Assembly: GCA_964384805.1 (NCBI GenBank)
Contig: CAYLLO010000021.1
Location: forward strand, 1 to 21,842
DNA: 21,842 nt
Source: HGM10611 sp964384805
GTDB taxonomy: Bacteria > Bacillota_I > Bacilli_A > ML615J-28 > CAG-313
Direction: 5' to 3'
The position numbers and the translations under genes are program-made. Each line of letters opens with the position of its first letter. Within the stretch, counting starts at the first letter, position 1. Positions 1 to 7,161 of this stretch are shown piece by piece. The notes beneath the pieces are model-generated. The model was not told the DNA's origin. It was given only the letters and a program-made list of their open reading frames with translations, and did no database searches.

Positions 1-181
1 TTTATCATGCTTATAAATTTAAATTTTTTTGTAAATTTCTAAAAACGTTGACAGTTTATTGTTAAAAAATATTGGGATATACAGTTAAAAAGGGACTATA
101 AAAATTAATTAATATCAAGTAAAAAAACACCCTTTAATTAAACATTAACATTATATTATCAAGAAATTACCAACAATTTAA

Positions 182-295
182 GTTCTATTCATAGTTCCTT
201 ACTTTTAATGAATAGAGCAAGTGTCATATAAGGAACTTGTGGAGTGATAAAACAAAATAGATTTTATCACCCAATCGTAAGAAAGGGAATTGATT
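182..295. ncRNA. Possible structured RNA with interleaved stems
   Basis: Stem 1 pairs 182-192 with 208-218 (11 bp, one G-U). Stem 2 pairs 193-201, which lies in the loop of stem 1, with 229-237 (9 bp, perfect). The interleaving means a pseudoknot, or two competing hairpins. A further hairpin pairs 244-252 with 262-270 (9 bp), extended by G241-G242 with C271-C272 around a bulged A243. A weak 4-bp pairing joins 273-276 to 292-295. The strand is uncertain; plus is favoured because a terminator-like hairpin follows at 410-454. It matches no RNA family I recognise: no tmRNA, RNase P, SRP, 6S or T-box signatures. A DNA-level function such as a protein-binding site is also possible. Confidence 0.4.
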
Positions 296-409
296 TAGTA
301 AAGTTTAGAATTATATATGTTATTCATATGTTTTAATATTTATAAGTTTCACAATAAAAAACATAGAAAAATAAATATTATATACTAAAGATACATAATA
401 CAAAGTTTC

Positions 410-454
410 TAAGTTTTAGTAGTAAGTCTTATTCTACCTAAAATTTATTTTTTT
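410..454 (+). terminator. Putative plus-strand intrinsic terminator
   Basis: TAAGTTTTAG (410-419) pairs with CTAAAATTTA (438-447), then 420-422 with 434-436 around a bulged C437. The loop is 11 nt and seven T follow at 448-454. It is AT-rich and so only moderately stable. It would end a rightward transcript coming from the structured region or from beyond the left edge. Confidence 0.45.
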
Positions 455-463
455 AAAAAATAT

Positions 464-519
464 ATAAAAATAACACACACATTAATCTCAATTATAATTT
501 TAGAGAAAAAAGTGTGTGT
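464..519 (-). terminator. Terminator of amidase lipoprotein gene
   Basis: On the minus strand ACACACAC pairs with GTGTGTGT (512-519 with 473-480), with an inner TCTC/GAGA pairing in the loop, followed by a T-rich tail. It lies about 45 nt after the amidase stop codon. Confidence 0.7.
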
Positions 520-562
520 ATTTTAATTATTTAGAGACTCAGTCCCTTTTATTTTTTATATC

Positions 563-2731
563 TTATTTGGCAGGAATAAGGGTATATAAAGTAATTTCTT
601 CTGTTGTATCACCATTAGTAATTGTTACAGTATACCCAATACTTTGAGCAGTATCTCCCCATTTTTTAATATAGCCATATTTATGAAGATATGTACTATT
701 TTCAGCGACTAATGTAAATTCATAATCTGCAAACTTAGTACGTCTTTCATATTCAGCTTGAATTAAATCGATAAACTTATCCCAAACCTCTAAGTCATTT
801 TCTAACATTGGTTGAGGACAATTTTTACCATCAAAGAAATGATGCCCTTTAACTCTTTCAATTCCTAAATTATTCTCTTCCATCAATTGAGCAATAAGTT
901 TAGCTGTAATTTGCCATGTATACCAAAGATTAGAGTTTTTGTCGACACATGTTTCAATACCAATTGAGTTAACATTTCCGCCCATAGAACATATACATCC
1001 TTCATATACTTGACCATAACTCCACCAAGTAGGACCCATATAGTATTCTCCATCAATAACTTTTAAAGCGAAATCTTGTGAATTGAAGAAACTTTCAGGT
1101 TCTCTATTTTCAAATGGTGTATTAAATCCTGCTTTAGATGAAATGGTACCATCAGCATTATAAATATGATCTGTTCCCCTATCTTTGTAATTATAAGTCT
1201 CAGGAAGTTTGATACTTGTCTTTTTACCATTAATCTCAAAGTAGAAATCCTTAGAAGCCGTAAAGACAACATCTAACAATTCAGTTCCATCATATTTAAC
1301 ACCCGTAGGAATCCATTCAAAAATCTTGTATGTATTATCTCCTATAGTAGTTGTAGTACTACTATTAGAATAATATCTACTATTTGAGTCTCCTGCATGC
1401 CATGCTCCATATGCTTTATCATCTAAACAATGATAAACCCCATCATTACCTGTTACATAATGAATGGAAGTTCCGCCGCCGCCACCTGCAAAATAACTTG
1501 CATTATTATAAGCTCCAGAAACAAAATTTGCCGTATAGTGAACAGTAATAAATTCAACGCCAGCCTTATAATCTTCTCTAACATAATGAGTATCACACGC
1601 ATTACCTTGTTCTAAAAATTGATCTTTTACTTTCAAATCACTGAAAATAATGTCACTTACAGATCCCATTACATCATAATAATAGTTAGGAGTTCCTGAA
1701 CCAATTGGCAAGCGTCTTTTCGAAAAAGCAGTACTATTATGAGAATCTAATATAAATTGTAATGCCTCACTTATATTTTCATCTACAATTGTCACACCGA
1801 CACTCATTGCACATTCAGTTCCTTTAATAGTGGCAGTAATTTGCGCAGTACCTGGTTTAATCCCTGTTACTACACCATCTACTACAGTTGCTACTGATTC
1901 ATCTGATGAAGTCCAAACTAATACAGTATTAGGATCTTCTTTAGCTGTTTCCGCCACAATAACAATATTACCCTTAACTTTAGTCCAAGATTCTTCTTGA
2001 TAACTTAATTCAACAGCATCTGGAGTTGCATCATAAATGGCTTTATCTAAAGCTGTTTCTCTATCTTGTAATATTGCTAAATTAGTTACATATTTTCTAA
2101 CACTATTGTCTGCTATTTTATATGCTTCTCTTGCTGCAGTAATTACTTTCTCATCTTCAACTGTTACTACTTCTGGTAAAGCAGCTATCATTTCATCAAT
2201 AACTAAGGCACGAGCTTTATCATACATTTCAATTACCTTATCTCCTTTAGTTACATAATTTAAAACTTTTAAATCTAACGTTTCTAACTCATCTACTAAC
2301 GCTTTTAGTGCTTCAACATCTTTAGATGTATATGAATTTAAAGCCTCAACCTTCGCATCATATGCTTGAGCAGCCTCATAGTTTGCTTGTTCTTCTACTG
2401 ATAACTTAACTAAAACATTGATTGTTGCCGTAAGATCATTTTTATCATCTTTATATGAAATGGTAATTGTCGTTTCTCCAACACTTACTCCCTTTAATAC
2501 ACCAGCTGTAAATGTAGCTATTTCAGTATTGGCTGATGAATATTGAATATTTGTAGTATCAACTTTATTATCTAATTCTAATTCTACAGTTACTCTATCA
2601 CCTAAAATTAGCTCATAAGATGATTCTTTAAATCCAAATGTTTTAATTTTTGAGCCACACCCAGTTAGTAAAAAACATCCTAAAGCTAATGTTACAATAA
2701 ATATACCAATTTTTCTAAAACTCTTTTGCAT
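563..2731 (-). CDS. Lipoprotein: Ig-like (Big_2) domains plus N-acetylmuramoyl-L-alanine amidase
   Basis: A 722-residue secreted cell-wall hydrolase, expected to cleave the MurNAc-L-Ala amide bond of peptidoglycan at the outer membrane face. A signal peptide ends in lipobox LTGC (lipidated Cys25). Two bacterial Ig-like domains (about 30-108 and 235-316; motifs SSANTEIATF and SSDESVATVVDGVVTG) flank a helical spacer. The Amidase_2 fold spans about 370-650, with probable zinc ligands His398 (TVHYT), His630 or His631 (KGHH) and Cys638 (NCP). Between the first His and the second part of the site lies an unusually long insertion (about 440-575) rich in Tyr and Ser. The gene has its own promoter and terminator. 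Family assignment is good; the substrate, and whether it acts in recycling, division or lysis, is inference. Confidence 0.85.
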   Translation of the reverse strand: MQKSFRKIGIFIVTLALGCFLLTGCGSKIKTFGFKESSYELILGDRVTVELELDNKVDTTNIQYSSANTEIATFTAGVLKGVSVGETTITISYKDDKNDLTATINVLVKLSVEEQANYEAAQAYDAKVEALNSYTSKDVEALKALVDELETLDLKVLNYVTKGDKVIEMYDKARALVIDEMIAALPEVVTVEDEKVITAAREAYKIADNSVRKYVTNLAILQDRETALDKAIYDATPDAVELSYQEESWTKVKGNIVIVAETAKEDPNTVLVWTSSDESVATVVDGVVTGIKPGTAQITATIKGTECAMSVGVTIVDENISEALQFILDSHNSTAFSKRRLPIGSGTPNYYYDVMGSVSDIIFSDLKVKDQFLEQGNACDTHYVREDYKAGVEFITVHYTANFVSGAYNNASYFAGGGGGTSIHYVTGNDGVYHCLDDKAYGAWHAGDSNSRYYSNSSTTTTIGDNTYKIFEWIPTGVKYDGTELLDVVFTASKDFYFEINGKKTSIKLPETYNYKDRGTDHIYNADGTISSKAGFNTPFENREPESFFNSQDFALKVIDGEYYMGPTWWSYGQVYEGCICSMGGNVNSIGIETCVDKNSNLWYTWQITAKLIAQLMEENNLGIERVKGHHFFDGKNCPQPMLENDLEVWDKFIDLIQAEYERRTKFADYEFTLVAENSTYLHKYGYIKKWGDTAQSIGYTVTITNGDTTEEITLYTLIPAK

Positions 2732-2756
2732 CTTATACTACCTCTCTTATGTTAAC

Positions 2757-2785
2757 ATTATAGCACTTTTACTTTTTATTTGCAA
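2757..2785 (-). promoter_or_regulatory. Sigma-A promoter of the amidase gene
   Basis: Minus strand TTGCAA (2785-2780), 17-nt spacer, TATAAT (2762-2757). The -35 box overlaps the 3' end of the upstream S-component gene. The gene start follows AGAGAGGT at a suitable distance. Confidence 0.7.
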
Positions 2786-3303
2786 TCGTTTTCACCAATT
2801 ATTATTTGATAGTGTTTTGACATTACTTGATAAAGAGGTTTAAATAACCATATAATGGTCAAAAAATTACTAATCATTAAAATAAGCGTAAAAGGGATAT
2901 CCGCAAGTATATACGATACAATATCTATTTCATACAACATAGCTGATGTAAATCCAAAACAAAAGGAATATATAATAGCGTGTAGAGCCCCTAATAATCC
3001 TAAAATCCAAATATTAATACTTTTTTTCTTAAAGGGAATTAGTAGTAATAAGATAGTGCTCCACGCAATAAACATCACTGGGGTATATATAAAGTGAAAA
3101 GTTCCAAGCCATAAATTGTCTACCACAACATATAGTAGTGTAATTAACAACATTGGTTTAGTCCCAAATACATAAAAGAACAATATTAACAATAATGTGG
3201 AAAATTGAAAATTAGGTATTACCGCAAGTAATAGTTTTTGAACTACTATAATTGCTGTCATTAAAGCATAGATTAAGAGTTTTTTTAAAAGACTATTCCT
3301 CAT
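2776..3303 (-). CDS. ECF transporter S component (vitamin-type)
   Basis: A 175-residue integral membrane protein with about six hydrophobic segments (roughly 8-28, 33-47, 50-66, 70-90, 97-120, 130-155). The length and the central FFYVFGTKP and TPVMFIAWS stretches fit substrate-specific S components of energy-coupling factor transporters, which bind a vitamin or metal and dock on a shared EcfA/A'/T module encoded elsewhere. Its ATG overlaps the end of the upstream gene by 11 nt. No Shine-Dalgarno precedes that ATG (a GAGG lies just after it), so translation is probably coupled to the upstream gene. The substrate is not readable from sequence; the DUF4430-like neighbour suggests a corrinoid, at low confidence. 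Confidence 0.65.
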   Translation of the reverse strand: MRNSLLKKLLIYALMTAIIVVQKLLLAVIPNFQFSTLLLILFFYVFGTKPMLLITLLYVVVDNLWLGTFHFIYTPVMFIAWSTILLLLIPFKKKSINIWILGLLGALHAIIYSFCFGFTSAMLYEIDIVSYILADIPFTLILMISNFLTIIWLFKPLYQVMSKHYQIIIGENDCK

Positions 3304-3712
3304 AATATGTATTTAATGTAACTTCAAATTTTAATACTATACCATCTACAAGTTTTATTGAATCAATACCAACCATAGACATTTCATCATTGTTATAGAG
3401 CGCAAGAAAATAATGATTACCATCAGTTTTTACGTCATTAATATCATAAATAATAGTCATTCCAAAACTTTCATTACTACGAATTGTATAATGCTCTTTA
3501 AGAATTCCTAAAGCAGTATCTCCTTCACTAAATTTCCATTTGTCATTTATTACTAGTTCACCATTTTGATCAATTACTTGAATTGTCATCGTTCCATCCG
3601 TATTAGAGATATATTTTCTAAGCAATAGCCCACTTCCTATAGCTAATCCAACAATTAATACAACCGTAATAATAAGTTTTAAAACAAACTCTGTTTTGTT
3701 ATTTTTTAACAT
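3293..3712 (-). CDS. Membrane-anchored DUF4430-like (transcobalamin C-terminal-like) protein
   Basis: A 139-residue protein with one N-terminal membrane anchor (about 10-30) and an extracellular domain (about 40-139). The pattern of a short beta-rich start, GDTALGIL, a YFLALYNNDE stretch and a closing GIDSIKLVDG resembles the DUF4430 family, which is related to the C-terminal domain of transcobalamin. No lipobox Cys is visible. It is the first gene of a two-gene unit with an ECF S component, overlapping it by 11 nt. A role as an extracellular ligand-capturing partner of that transporter is inference. Start chosen from GAGGTGAT eight bases before the ATG. Confidence 0.6.
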   Translation of the reverse strand: MLKNNKTEFVLKLIITVVLIVGLAIGSGLLLRKYISNTDGTMTIQVIDQNGELVINDKWKFSEGDTALGILKEHYTIRSNESFGMTIIYDINDVKTDGNHYFLALYNNDEMSMVGIDSIKLVDGIVLKFEVTLNTYYEE

Positions 3713-3734
3713 AAAATAATCACCTCACAAGATA

Positions 3735-3743
3735 ATTATATCA
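3735..3743 (-). promoter_or_regulatory. Extended -10 promoter of the DUF4430/ECF unit
   Basis: Minus strand TGATATAAT: a TATAAT (3740-3735) with upstream TG. No good -35 box is present, which is usual for extended -10 promoters. No cobalamin riboswitch fits in the short space to the upstream terminator. Confidence 0.55.
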
Positions 3744-3754
3744 TCTATTTAATT

Positions 3755-3788
3755 AAAATAAAAATAAAGCACTTATAAAAAGTACTTT
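3755..3788 (-). terminator. Terminator of the small membrane protein gene
   Basis: Minus strand AAAGTACTT pairs with AAGTGCTTT (3788-3780 with 3774-3766), with a short T/A loop and an ATTTTTATTTT tail. Confidence 0.7.
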
Positions 3789-3807
3789 ATTAAACAAAAA
3801 TATTTAA

Positions 3808-4278
3808 TTAGTGGTTTTTGCTTTCTGCTAAGTGCACATTTCCTTCTTCGTGCCTACGTGCTCTTTCCTTAGTGTATTCAATGCGCACAGGTTCTTTCAT
3901 ATATGGTATAGTAAGACAGTATATTCCTGTAACCATTATAATTACTGCTCCAATACTACCTAACAGTAAGTATGGCACTGCTGTTATATCTGGTGTTAGT
4001 AATCCTACTACCAAATATTCTAAGGCCGATAAAATCAAGAAAACCCCTGCTGTTTTAGGGGCACTAGTTAAAACAAGTGCTCCAATTAAAGATAATATTG
4101 GGGCAATCATCGCCATAATAGTTACAGCTAACCACATATTATCAAAATCAAAAGCTAAAGTTCCCCCAAAGAAAGTTCCTCCTGTTGCGAAATAGGCAAT
4201 CATATAAGAAATAGCAATATTACATAACGCTCCAATGCTCGCAAAAACCGTTGGCAAAGCAAGTCTATTTTTTCTCAT
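3808..4278 (-). CDS. Small four-helix membrane protein, unknown function
   Basis: A 156-residue protein with four hydrophobic segments (about 8-30, 43-70, 74-95 and 100-124) and a charged, Arg/His/Glu-rich cytoplasmic tail. I do not recognise the family. An ATG four codons further upstream is possible, but the GGAGG ribosome site lies inside that extension, five bases before the ATG chosen here, so the shorter form is preferred. It lies alone between the rpsD terminator and its own terminator, so it is probably monocistronic. Confidence 0.6.
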   Translation of the reverse strand: MRKNRLALPTVFASIGALCNIAISYMIAYFATGGTFFGGTLAFDFDNMWLAVTIMAMIAPILSLIGALVLTSAPKTAGVFLILSALEYLVVGLLTPDITAVPYLLLGSIGAVIIMVTGIYCLTIPYMKEPVRIEYTKERARRHEEGNVHLAESKNH

Positions 4279-4357
4279 AAAAACCTCCATTTTTGTTCAT
4301 ATATATCATTTACACATTATGATTAATTTAAACAACCATTTTTTGGCATTTTATTGT

Positions 4358-4389
4358 TCAAATAAAAACATGGTATTGCTACCATGTTT
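4358..4389 (-). terminator. Terminator of rpsD
   Basis: Minus strand AAACATGGTA pairs with TACCATGTTT (10 bp, 4389-4380 with 4375-4366), GCAA loop, then a T-rich tail. It begins about 25 nt after the rpsD stop codon. Confidence 0.85.
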
Positions 4390-4412
4390 ACTGCTTTTAT
4401 AAATTAAACTGT

Positions 4413-5012
4413 TTAACGGTTATAGAATTCAACAATTAAGTTTTCTTTAATATCTGTTAAAATTTCGCTTCTTTCAGGCATACGAACAAATGTACCGGTA
4501 TTTGTATCAGCATCAAATGACACAAATGGAACACGAGTCACTGTTGCTTCTAATGCATCTTTAACGATTTGTAATCCTTTAGAAGATTCTTTTAAAGCAA
4601 TCTTTTGTCCAGGATTAACTAACATTGAAGGAATATCAGCTTTTCTTCCATCTAAAGTAATATGCCCATGATTAACTAATTGACGTGCTTGACGACGTGT
4701 AGATGCGAATCCTAAACGATATACAAGGTTATCTAAACGAGATTCTAATAAAAATAAGAAATTATCACCTTGTTTACCAGGAAGTTTTCCTGCTTTAACG
4801 AATAGGTTGTAGAATTGTTTTTCGTTTACTCCATATGTAAAACGAACTTTTTGTTTTTCTTGTAATTGCATTCCATATTCAGAAAGTTTTGCACGACGTT
4901 GTCCATGTTGACCTGGTGCATAAGGACGTTTTTGAAGTTCCTTACCATTTTCTAAAATAGAGAATTTTAATCTTCTTGATTGTTTCCAAGAAGGTCCTGT
5001 GTAACGTGCCAT
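4413..5012 (-). CDS. rpsD: 30S ribosomal protein S4
   Basis: A 199-residue protein, the usual length. S4 is a primary 16S rRNA-binding protein that nucleates assembly of the small-subunit body. The N-terminus (MARYTGPSWKQSRRL), the YAPGQHGQRR segment and the S4 RNA-binding domain (about 88-150, SRLDNLVYRLGFASTRRQA and NHGHITLDG) are typical. The N-terminal zinc Cys motif is absent, as in the zinc-free paralogue type. As in Bacillus, it stands outside the large ribosomal-protein operons as a single-gene unit with its own promoter, a leader of about 160 nt and a terminator. Start supported by AAAGGAG ahead of the ATG. Confidence 0.97.
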   Translation of the reverse strand: MARYTGPSWKQSRRLKFSILENGKELQKRPYAPGQHGQRRAKLSEYGMQLQEKQKVRFTYGVNEKQFYNLFVKAGKLPGKQGDNFLFLLESRLDNLVYRLGFASTRRQARQLVNHGHITLDGRKADIPSMLVNPGQKIALKESSKGLQIVKDALEATVTRVPFVSFDADTNTGTFVRMPERSEILTDIKENLIVEFYNR

Positions 5013-5174
5013 GTTTTTTTCTCCTTTATTATTTTATTTTTAAGTGGATAAAAAATTCAATTACTTTTTTAAGATAGACTATCTTATTGTTTTCACCTAA
5101 GCAGCGAGATTACTAACATCCTAAAGTGACAATCTAAGAACTTAAAATTAAATGAATGCTGCTTTTATCGCACC
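5013..5174 (-). promoter_or_regulatory. Structured rpsD leader, probable S4 autoregulatory element
   Basis: The predicted transcript starts near 5174 and carries about 160 untranslated bases. AAGCAGC (5164-5158) pairs with GCTGCTT (5105-5099), enclosing AGATT/AATCT (5135-5131 with 5111-5107). A short AAGATA/TATCTT hairpin follows at 5085-5071, without a T tail. In Bacillus, S4 represses its own mRNA through the leader; the same role here is inference from position and pairing. Confidence 0.5.
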
Positions 5175-5180
5175 TCATAT

Positions 5181-5209
5181 ATTATACTCTTTTTTTGTAA
5201 AAAAGTCAA
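5181..5209 (-). promoter_or_regulatory. Strong sigma-A promoter of rpsD
   Basis: Minus strand TTGACT (5209-5204), 17-nt spacer, TATAAT (5186-5181). It is one of the closest matches to consensus in the window, as expected for a ribosomal protein gene. Confidence 0.85.
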
Positions 5210-5250
5210 ATAATATATCAATATAAATAATGATGTGTGTTTATTTTAAC

Positions 5251-6459
5251 TTAATTAATATATTCATTAATTAATTCTAATATCTTACTATATTCGTATA
5301 CTTCATAAGCATACCCATACTTTTCGATATATTCATCTATATATGCATCTTTCTTTGTTCCTTCATAACTAGTAAGTTGTTGAAGATACAATTCGTTTGT
5401 CGCAAGTCTACTCAAATCTTTATTCAATAATGCCGATAATGATTCATTAATTTTTTTAGAATTAGGATCGCTATTTTTATTATCAATTCCAAATTCAGGT
5501 AGAACAACATACTCTAAACCATCATTTTCTGTAATTATACTTATGTGATAATGCATCATTTTTCTATTAAGTAAAGCATCTTCTAAAGGTAAATTGCCAG
5601 CATAAATATATTTATTATTTGAAGATTTACTTCTTATATAGTAATTATATCCTGTAGTTGCAGTTGTTAAATCTTCATTGACAATTACTTTGTCATTTTT
5701 TATTGTTCCTGGCATCCAAAAATATGTCTTAATTTCTTTTCCAATTTCATCTTTTACATACAAGTCATCTATAATGGTCACGATTCTACTTCCATATAAA
5801 CCTATAATTTCATAATTATCAATAATAGTTGGAATTTCTTGTTGTTGATTTAATTCATAATACTTTACATTAACATTTTCTCTATTGATAAGTTTTCCAT
5901 CTAATGTAAAATATTCATTAGCTTTAATTACATTTTCATTAACAATATCATAATATAAATTCATTATTTCTTGACTAATCAAGTTTGGATTATAATAACT
6001 TTTTACTACTTGTTCAAGATGTGACATTCCATCATCATCATTTGCTTCTTTTCTTATTAAATCCATAAATGATTTATCTACATAGACACCAATATACTTT
6101 TTATCTATTTCTGAAAACTTTAGAATTGGAACACTTTGTTTCTTTTCTCCTTCATCTTGAATTATTTTTTCAAAGTTAGAAGGTCTATAAAATGTATCAT
6201 GATCTTCTATGACTTTAGTTAAAACTTCTTCATCCACATTAATTTCTTTAGGTAATAAGGTCTTAGGTTCTTCTGCTCCACATTCACAAATTCCATTAAC
6301 AAATATATGTTCGTGAGGAACTGAATAATTAGGGTCAACTTCTCCACAAGTACATTTACCATCTACATACACATGTTCATGAGGTTTATCATCTGTACAT
6401 GAAGCAACACTAACCAAACAAATAAAAATTGATAAGATAGTCACTAGTTTTTTCATCAT
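5251..6459 (-). CDS. Lipoprotein with tandem HEH/CxCG repeats, unknown function
   Basis: A 402-residue secreted lipoprotein with lipobox VASC (Cys21 from this start). Directly after the anchor come two near-identical 17-residue repeats, HEHVYVDGKCTCGEVDP and HEHIFVNGICECGAEEP, each with two His and a CxC pair. This could bind a metal such as zinc, or be a small structural tag of the kind seen in surface lipoproteins of gut Firmicutes. The remaining 330 residues are acidic, Tyr- and Asn-rich and match nothing I recognise. A longer reading frame starts eight codons upstream, but AAAGGAG lies inside it, eight bases before the ATG chosen here. No clear terminator is seen before the rpsD promoter. 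Confidence 0.65.
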   Translation of the reverse strand: MMKKLVTILSIFICLVSVASCTDDKPHEHVYVDGKCTCGEVDPNYSVPHEHIFVNGICECGAEEPKTLLPKEINVDEEVLTKVIEDHDTFYRPSNFEKIIQDEGEKKQSVPILKFSEIDKKYIGVYVDKSFMDLIRKEANDDDGMSHLEQVVKSYYNPNLISQEIMNLYYDIVNENVIKANEYFTLDGKLINRENVNVKYYELNQQQEIPTIIDNYEIIGLYGSRIVTIIDDLYVKDEIGKEIKTYFWMPGTIKNDKVIVNEDLTTATTGYNYYIRSKSSNNKYIYAGNLPLEDALLNRKMMHYHISIITENDGLEYVVLPEFGIDNKNSDPNSKKINESLSALLNKDLSRLATNELYLQQLTSYEGTKKDAYIDEYIEKYGYAYEVYEYSKILELINEYIN

Positions 6460-6540
6460 TTTGTTTTCTCCTTTACAAAACATTATAAATTATGGAGTCT
6501 TTATCTTATTATGTTTACCTATAGACAAATTCCACTATCC

Positions 6541-6607
6541 AAAGATACTAAATACTAATATAGTATCTCTGAATAACTATATTATAATATATATATGTAT
6601 ATGTCAA
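6541..6607 (-). promoter_or_regulatory. Promoter and 5'-UTR hairpin of the HEH-repeat lipoprotein
   Basis: Minus strand TTGACA (6607-6602), 17-nt spacer, TAATAT (6584-6579). An alternative TATAAT sits at only 15 nt spacing. The predicted 5' UTR exceeds 100 nt and begins with an 8-bp hairpin AGATACTA/TAGTATCT. The hairpin has no T tail, so it is not a convincing terminator. Confidence 0.55.
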
Positions 6608-6640
6608 TATAATTTATGTTAAGAAAAATCCTAAATGTGT

Positions 6641-7018
6641 TTATTTTGTTTTCCAAAGCCCATGTAGATTACAATACGCATATACAGCTTCAACAACATC
6701 ACCTTCACACAAAGCAAAACATGCAGTTGGAGCATCTTTTGGTTTCAAAGTTTTTCTTTGGTTGCCTTGTTTAGTTTGAATTGAAATCCATTCAATGTAA
6801 TGAACTTCTTCCATAGGATGACTAACACTACCAACTTGTACTTTAACAATATTGCCATCAACTGTATAAACAGGGATGTGCTTTTCTAAAGAAGCATCTA
6901 CTGTCCCAGGAATAATTTCATCCATTTTTGTTCCACAACACATCACAGCAACACCACTTTCTTTTACAGCAGCATAAATATTTCCACAATGTTTACAAAT
7001 ATAAAATTTTTGTTCCAT
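6641..7018 (-). CDS. dfx: Desulfoferrodoxin (superoxide reductase, two-iron type)
   Basis: A 125-residue protein reducing superoxide to hydrogen peroxide without releasing O2, a defence typical of anaerobes. The N-terminal desulforedoxin-like Fe(Cys)4 centre uses Cys8, Cys11, Cys27 and Cys28. The catalytic Fe(His)4(Cys) centre of the neelaredoxin domain is complete: His47, His67, His73, His119 and Cys116. The conserved Glu45-Lys46 of the EKH loop at the superoxide entry site is also present. It is the last gene of the flavodiiron operon, eight bases after the rubredoxin stop; its GGAG ribosome site overlaps that stop codon. The neighbouring rubredoxin is the likely electron donor. Confidence 0.95.
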   Translation of the reverse strand: MEQKFYICKHCGNIYAAVKESGVAVMCCGTKMDEIIPGTVDASLEKHIPVYTVDGNIVKVQVGSVSHPMEEVHYIEWISIQTKQGNQRKTLKPKDAPTACFALCEGDVVEAVYAYCNLHGLWKTK

Positions 7019-7026
7019 AATAACTC

Positions 7027-7146
7027 CTATTCTTCTTTTTCTTTAAATTCTGAAGGCCCTACGCCACACAATGGACATACGAAATCTTCTGGCAATTCTT
7101 CTGCCTCATATTCATAACCACAAACTGTACAAACATATTTTTTCAT
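7027..7146 (-). CDS. Minimal rubredoxin (39 residues)
   Basis: A short gene reading MKKYVCTVCGYEYEAEELP and ending in a lysine/glutamate-rich tail. The Fe(Cys)4 site is made by Cys6, Cys9, Cys24 and Cys27 in CxxCGY and CPLCG contexts. The loop between the two Cys pairs is about a dozen residues shorter than in standard 52-residue rubredoxins, so it resembles the C-terminal rubredoxin domains of rubrerythrins and of the flavodiiron protein upstream. It is an electron carrier, sitting 15 bases after the flavodiiron gene and eight before desulfoferrodoxin, so it probably feeds one or both. AAGGAG precedes the ATG. Its small size makes it easy for automatic callers to miss. Confidence 0.93.
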   Translation of the reverse strand: MKKYVCTVCGYEYEAEELPEDFVCPLCGVGPSEFKEKEE

Positions 7147-7161
7147 ATTTCAAATCTCCTT

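Larger units (their letters stand above)
1..562. other. Gene-free AT-rich region
   Basis: No credible coding sequence is present on either strand. The region holds an interleaved inverted-repeat element (182-237), a strong hairpin (241-272), a plus-strand terminator-like hairpin (410-454) and the minus-strand terminator of the amidase gene (464-519). A TTGACA hexamer at 48-53 has no good -10 partner at normal spacing. The rest is AT-rich sequence in which I see nothing further. Confidence 0.7.

Noticed and set aside
1..460. tmRNA, RNase P RNA or SRP RNA in the gene-free region
   Set aside because: No tag reading frame or encoded CCA, no GAGGAAAGTCC-type core, and no SRP tetraloop motif are present.
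3713..3807. Cobalamin or other riboswitch ahead of the ECF unit
   Set aside because: The promoter leaves only about 20 bases before the start codon and the rest is the upstream terminator; no riboswitch fits.
3818..4195. 125-codon plus-strand frame
   Set aside because: It is antisense to the small membrane protein, has no ribosome site or family signature, and lies wholly inside the better-supported gene.
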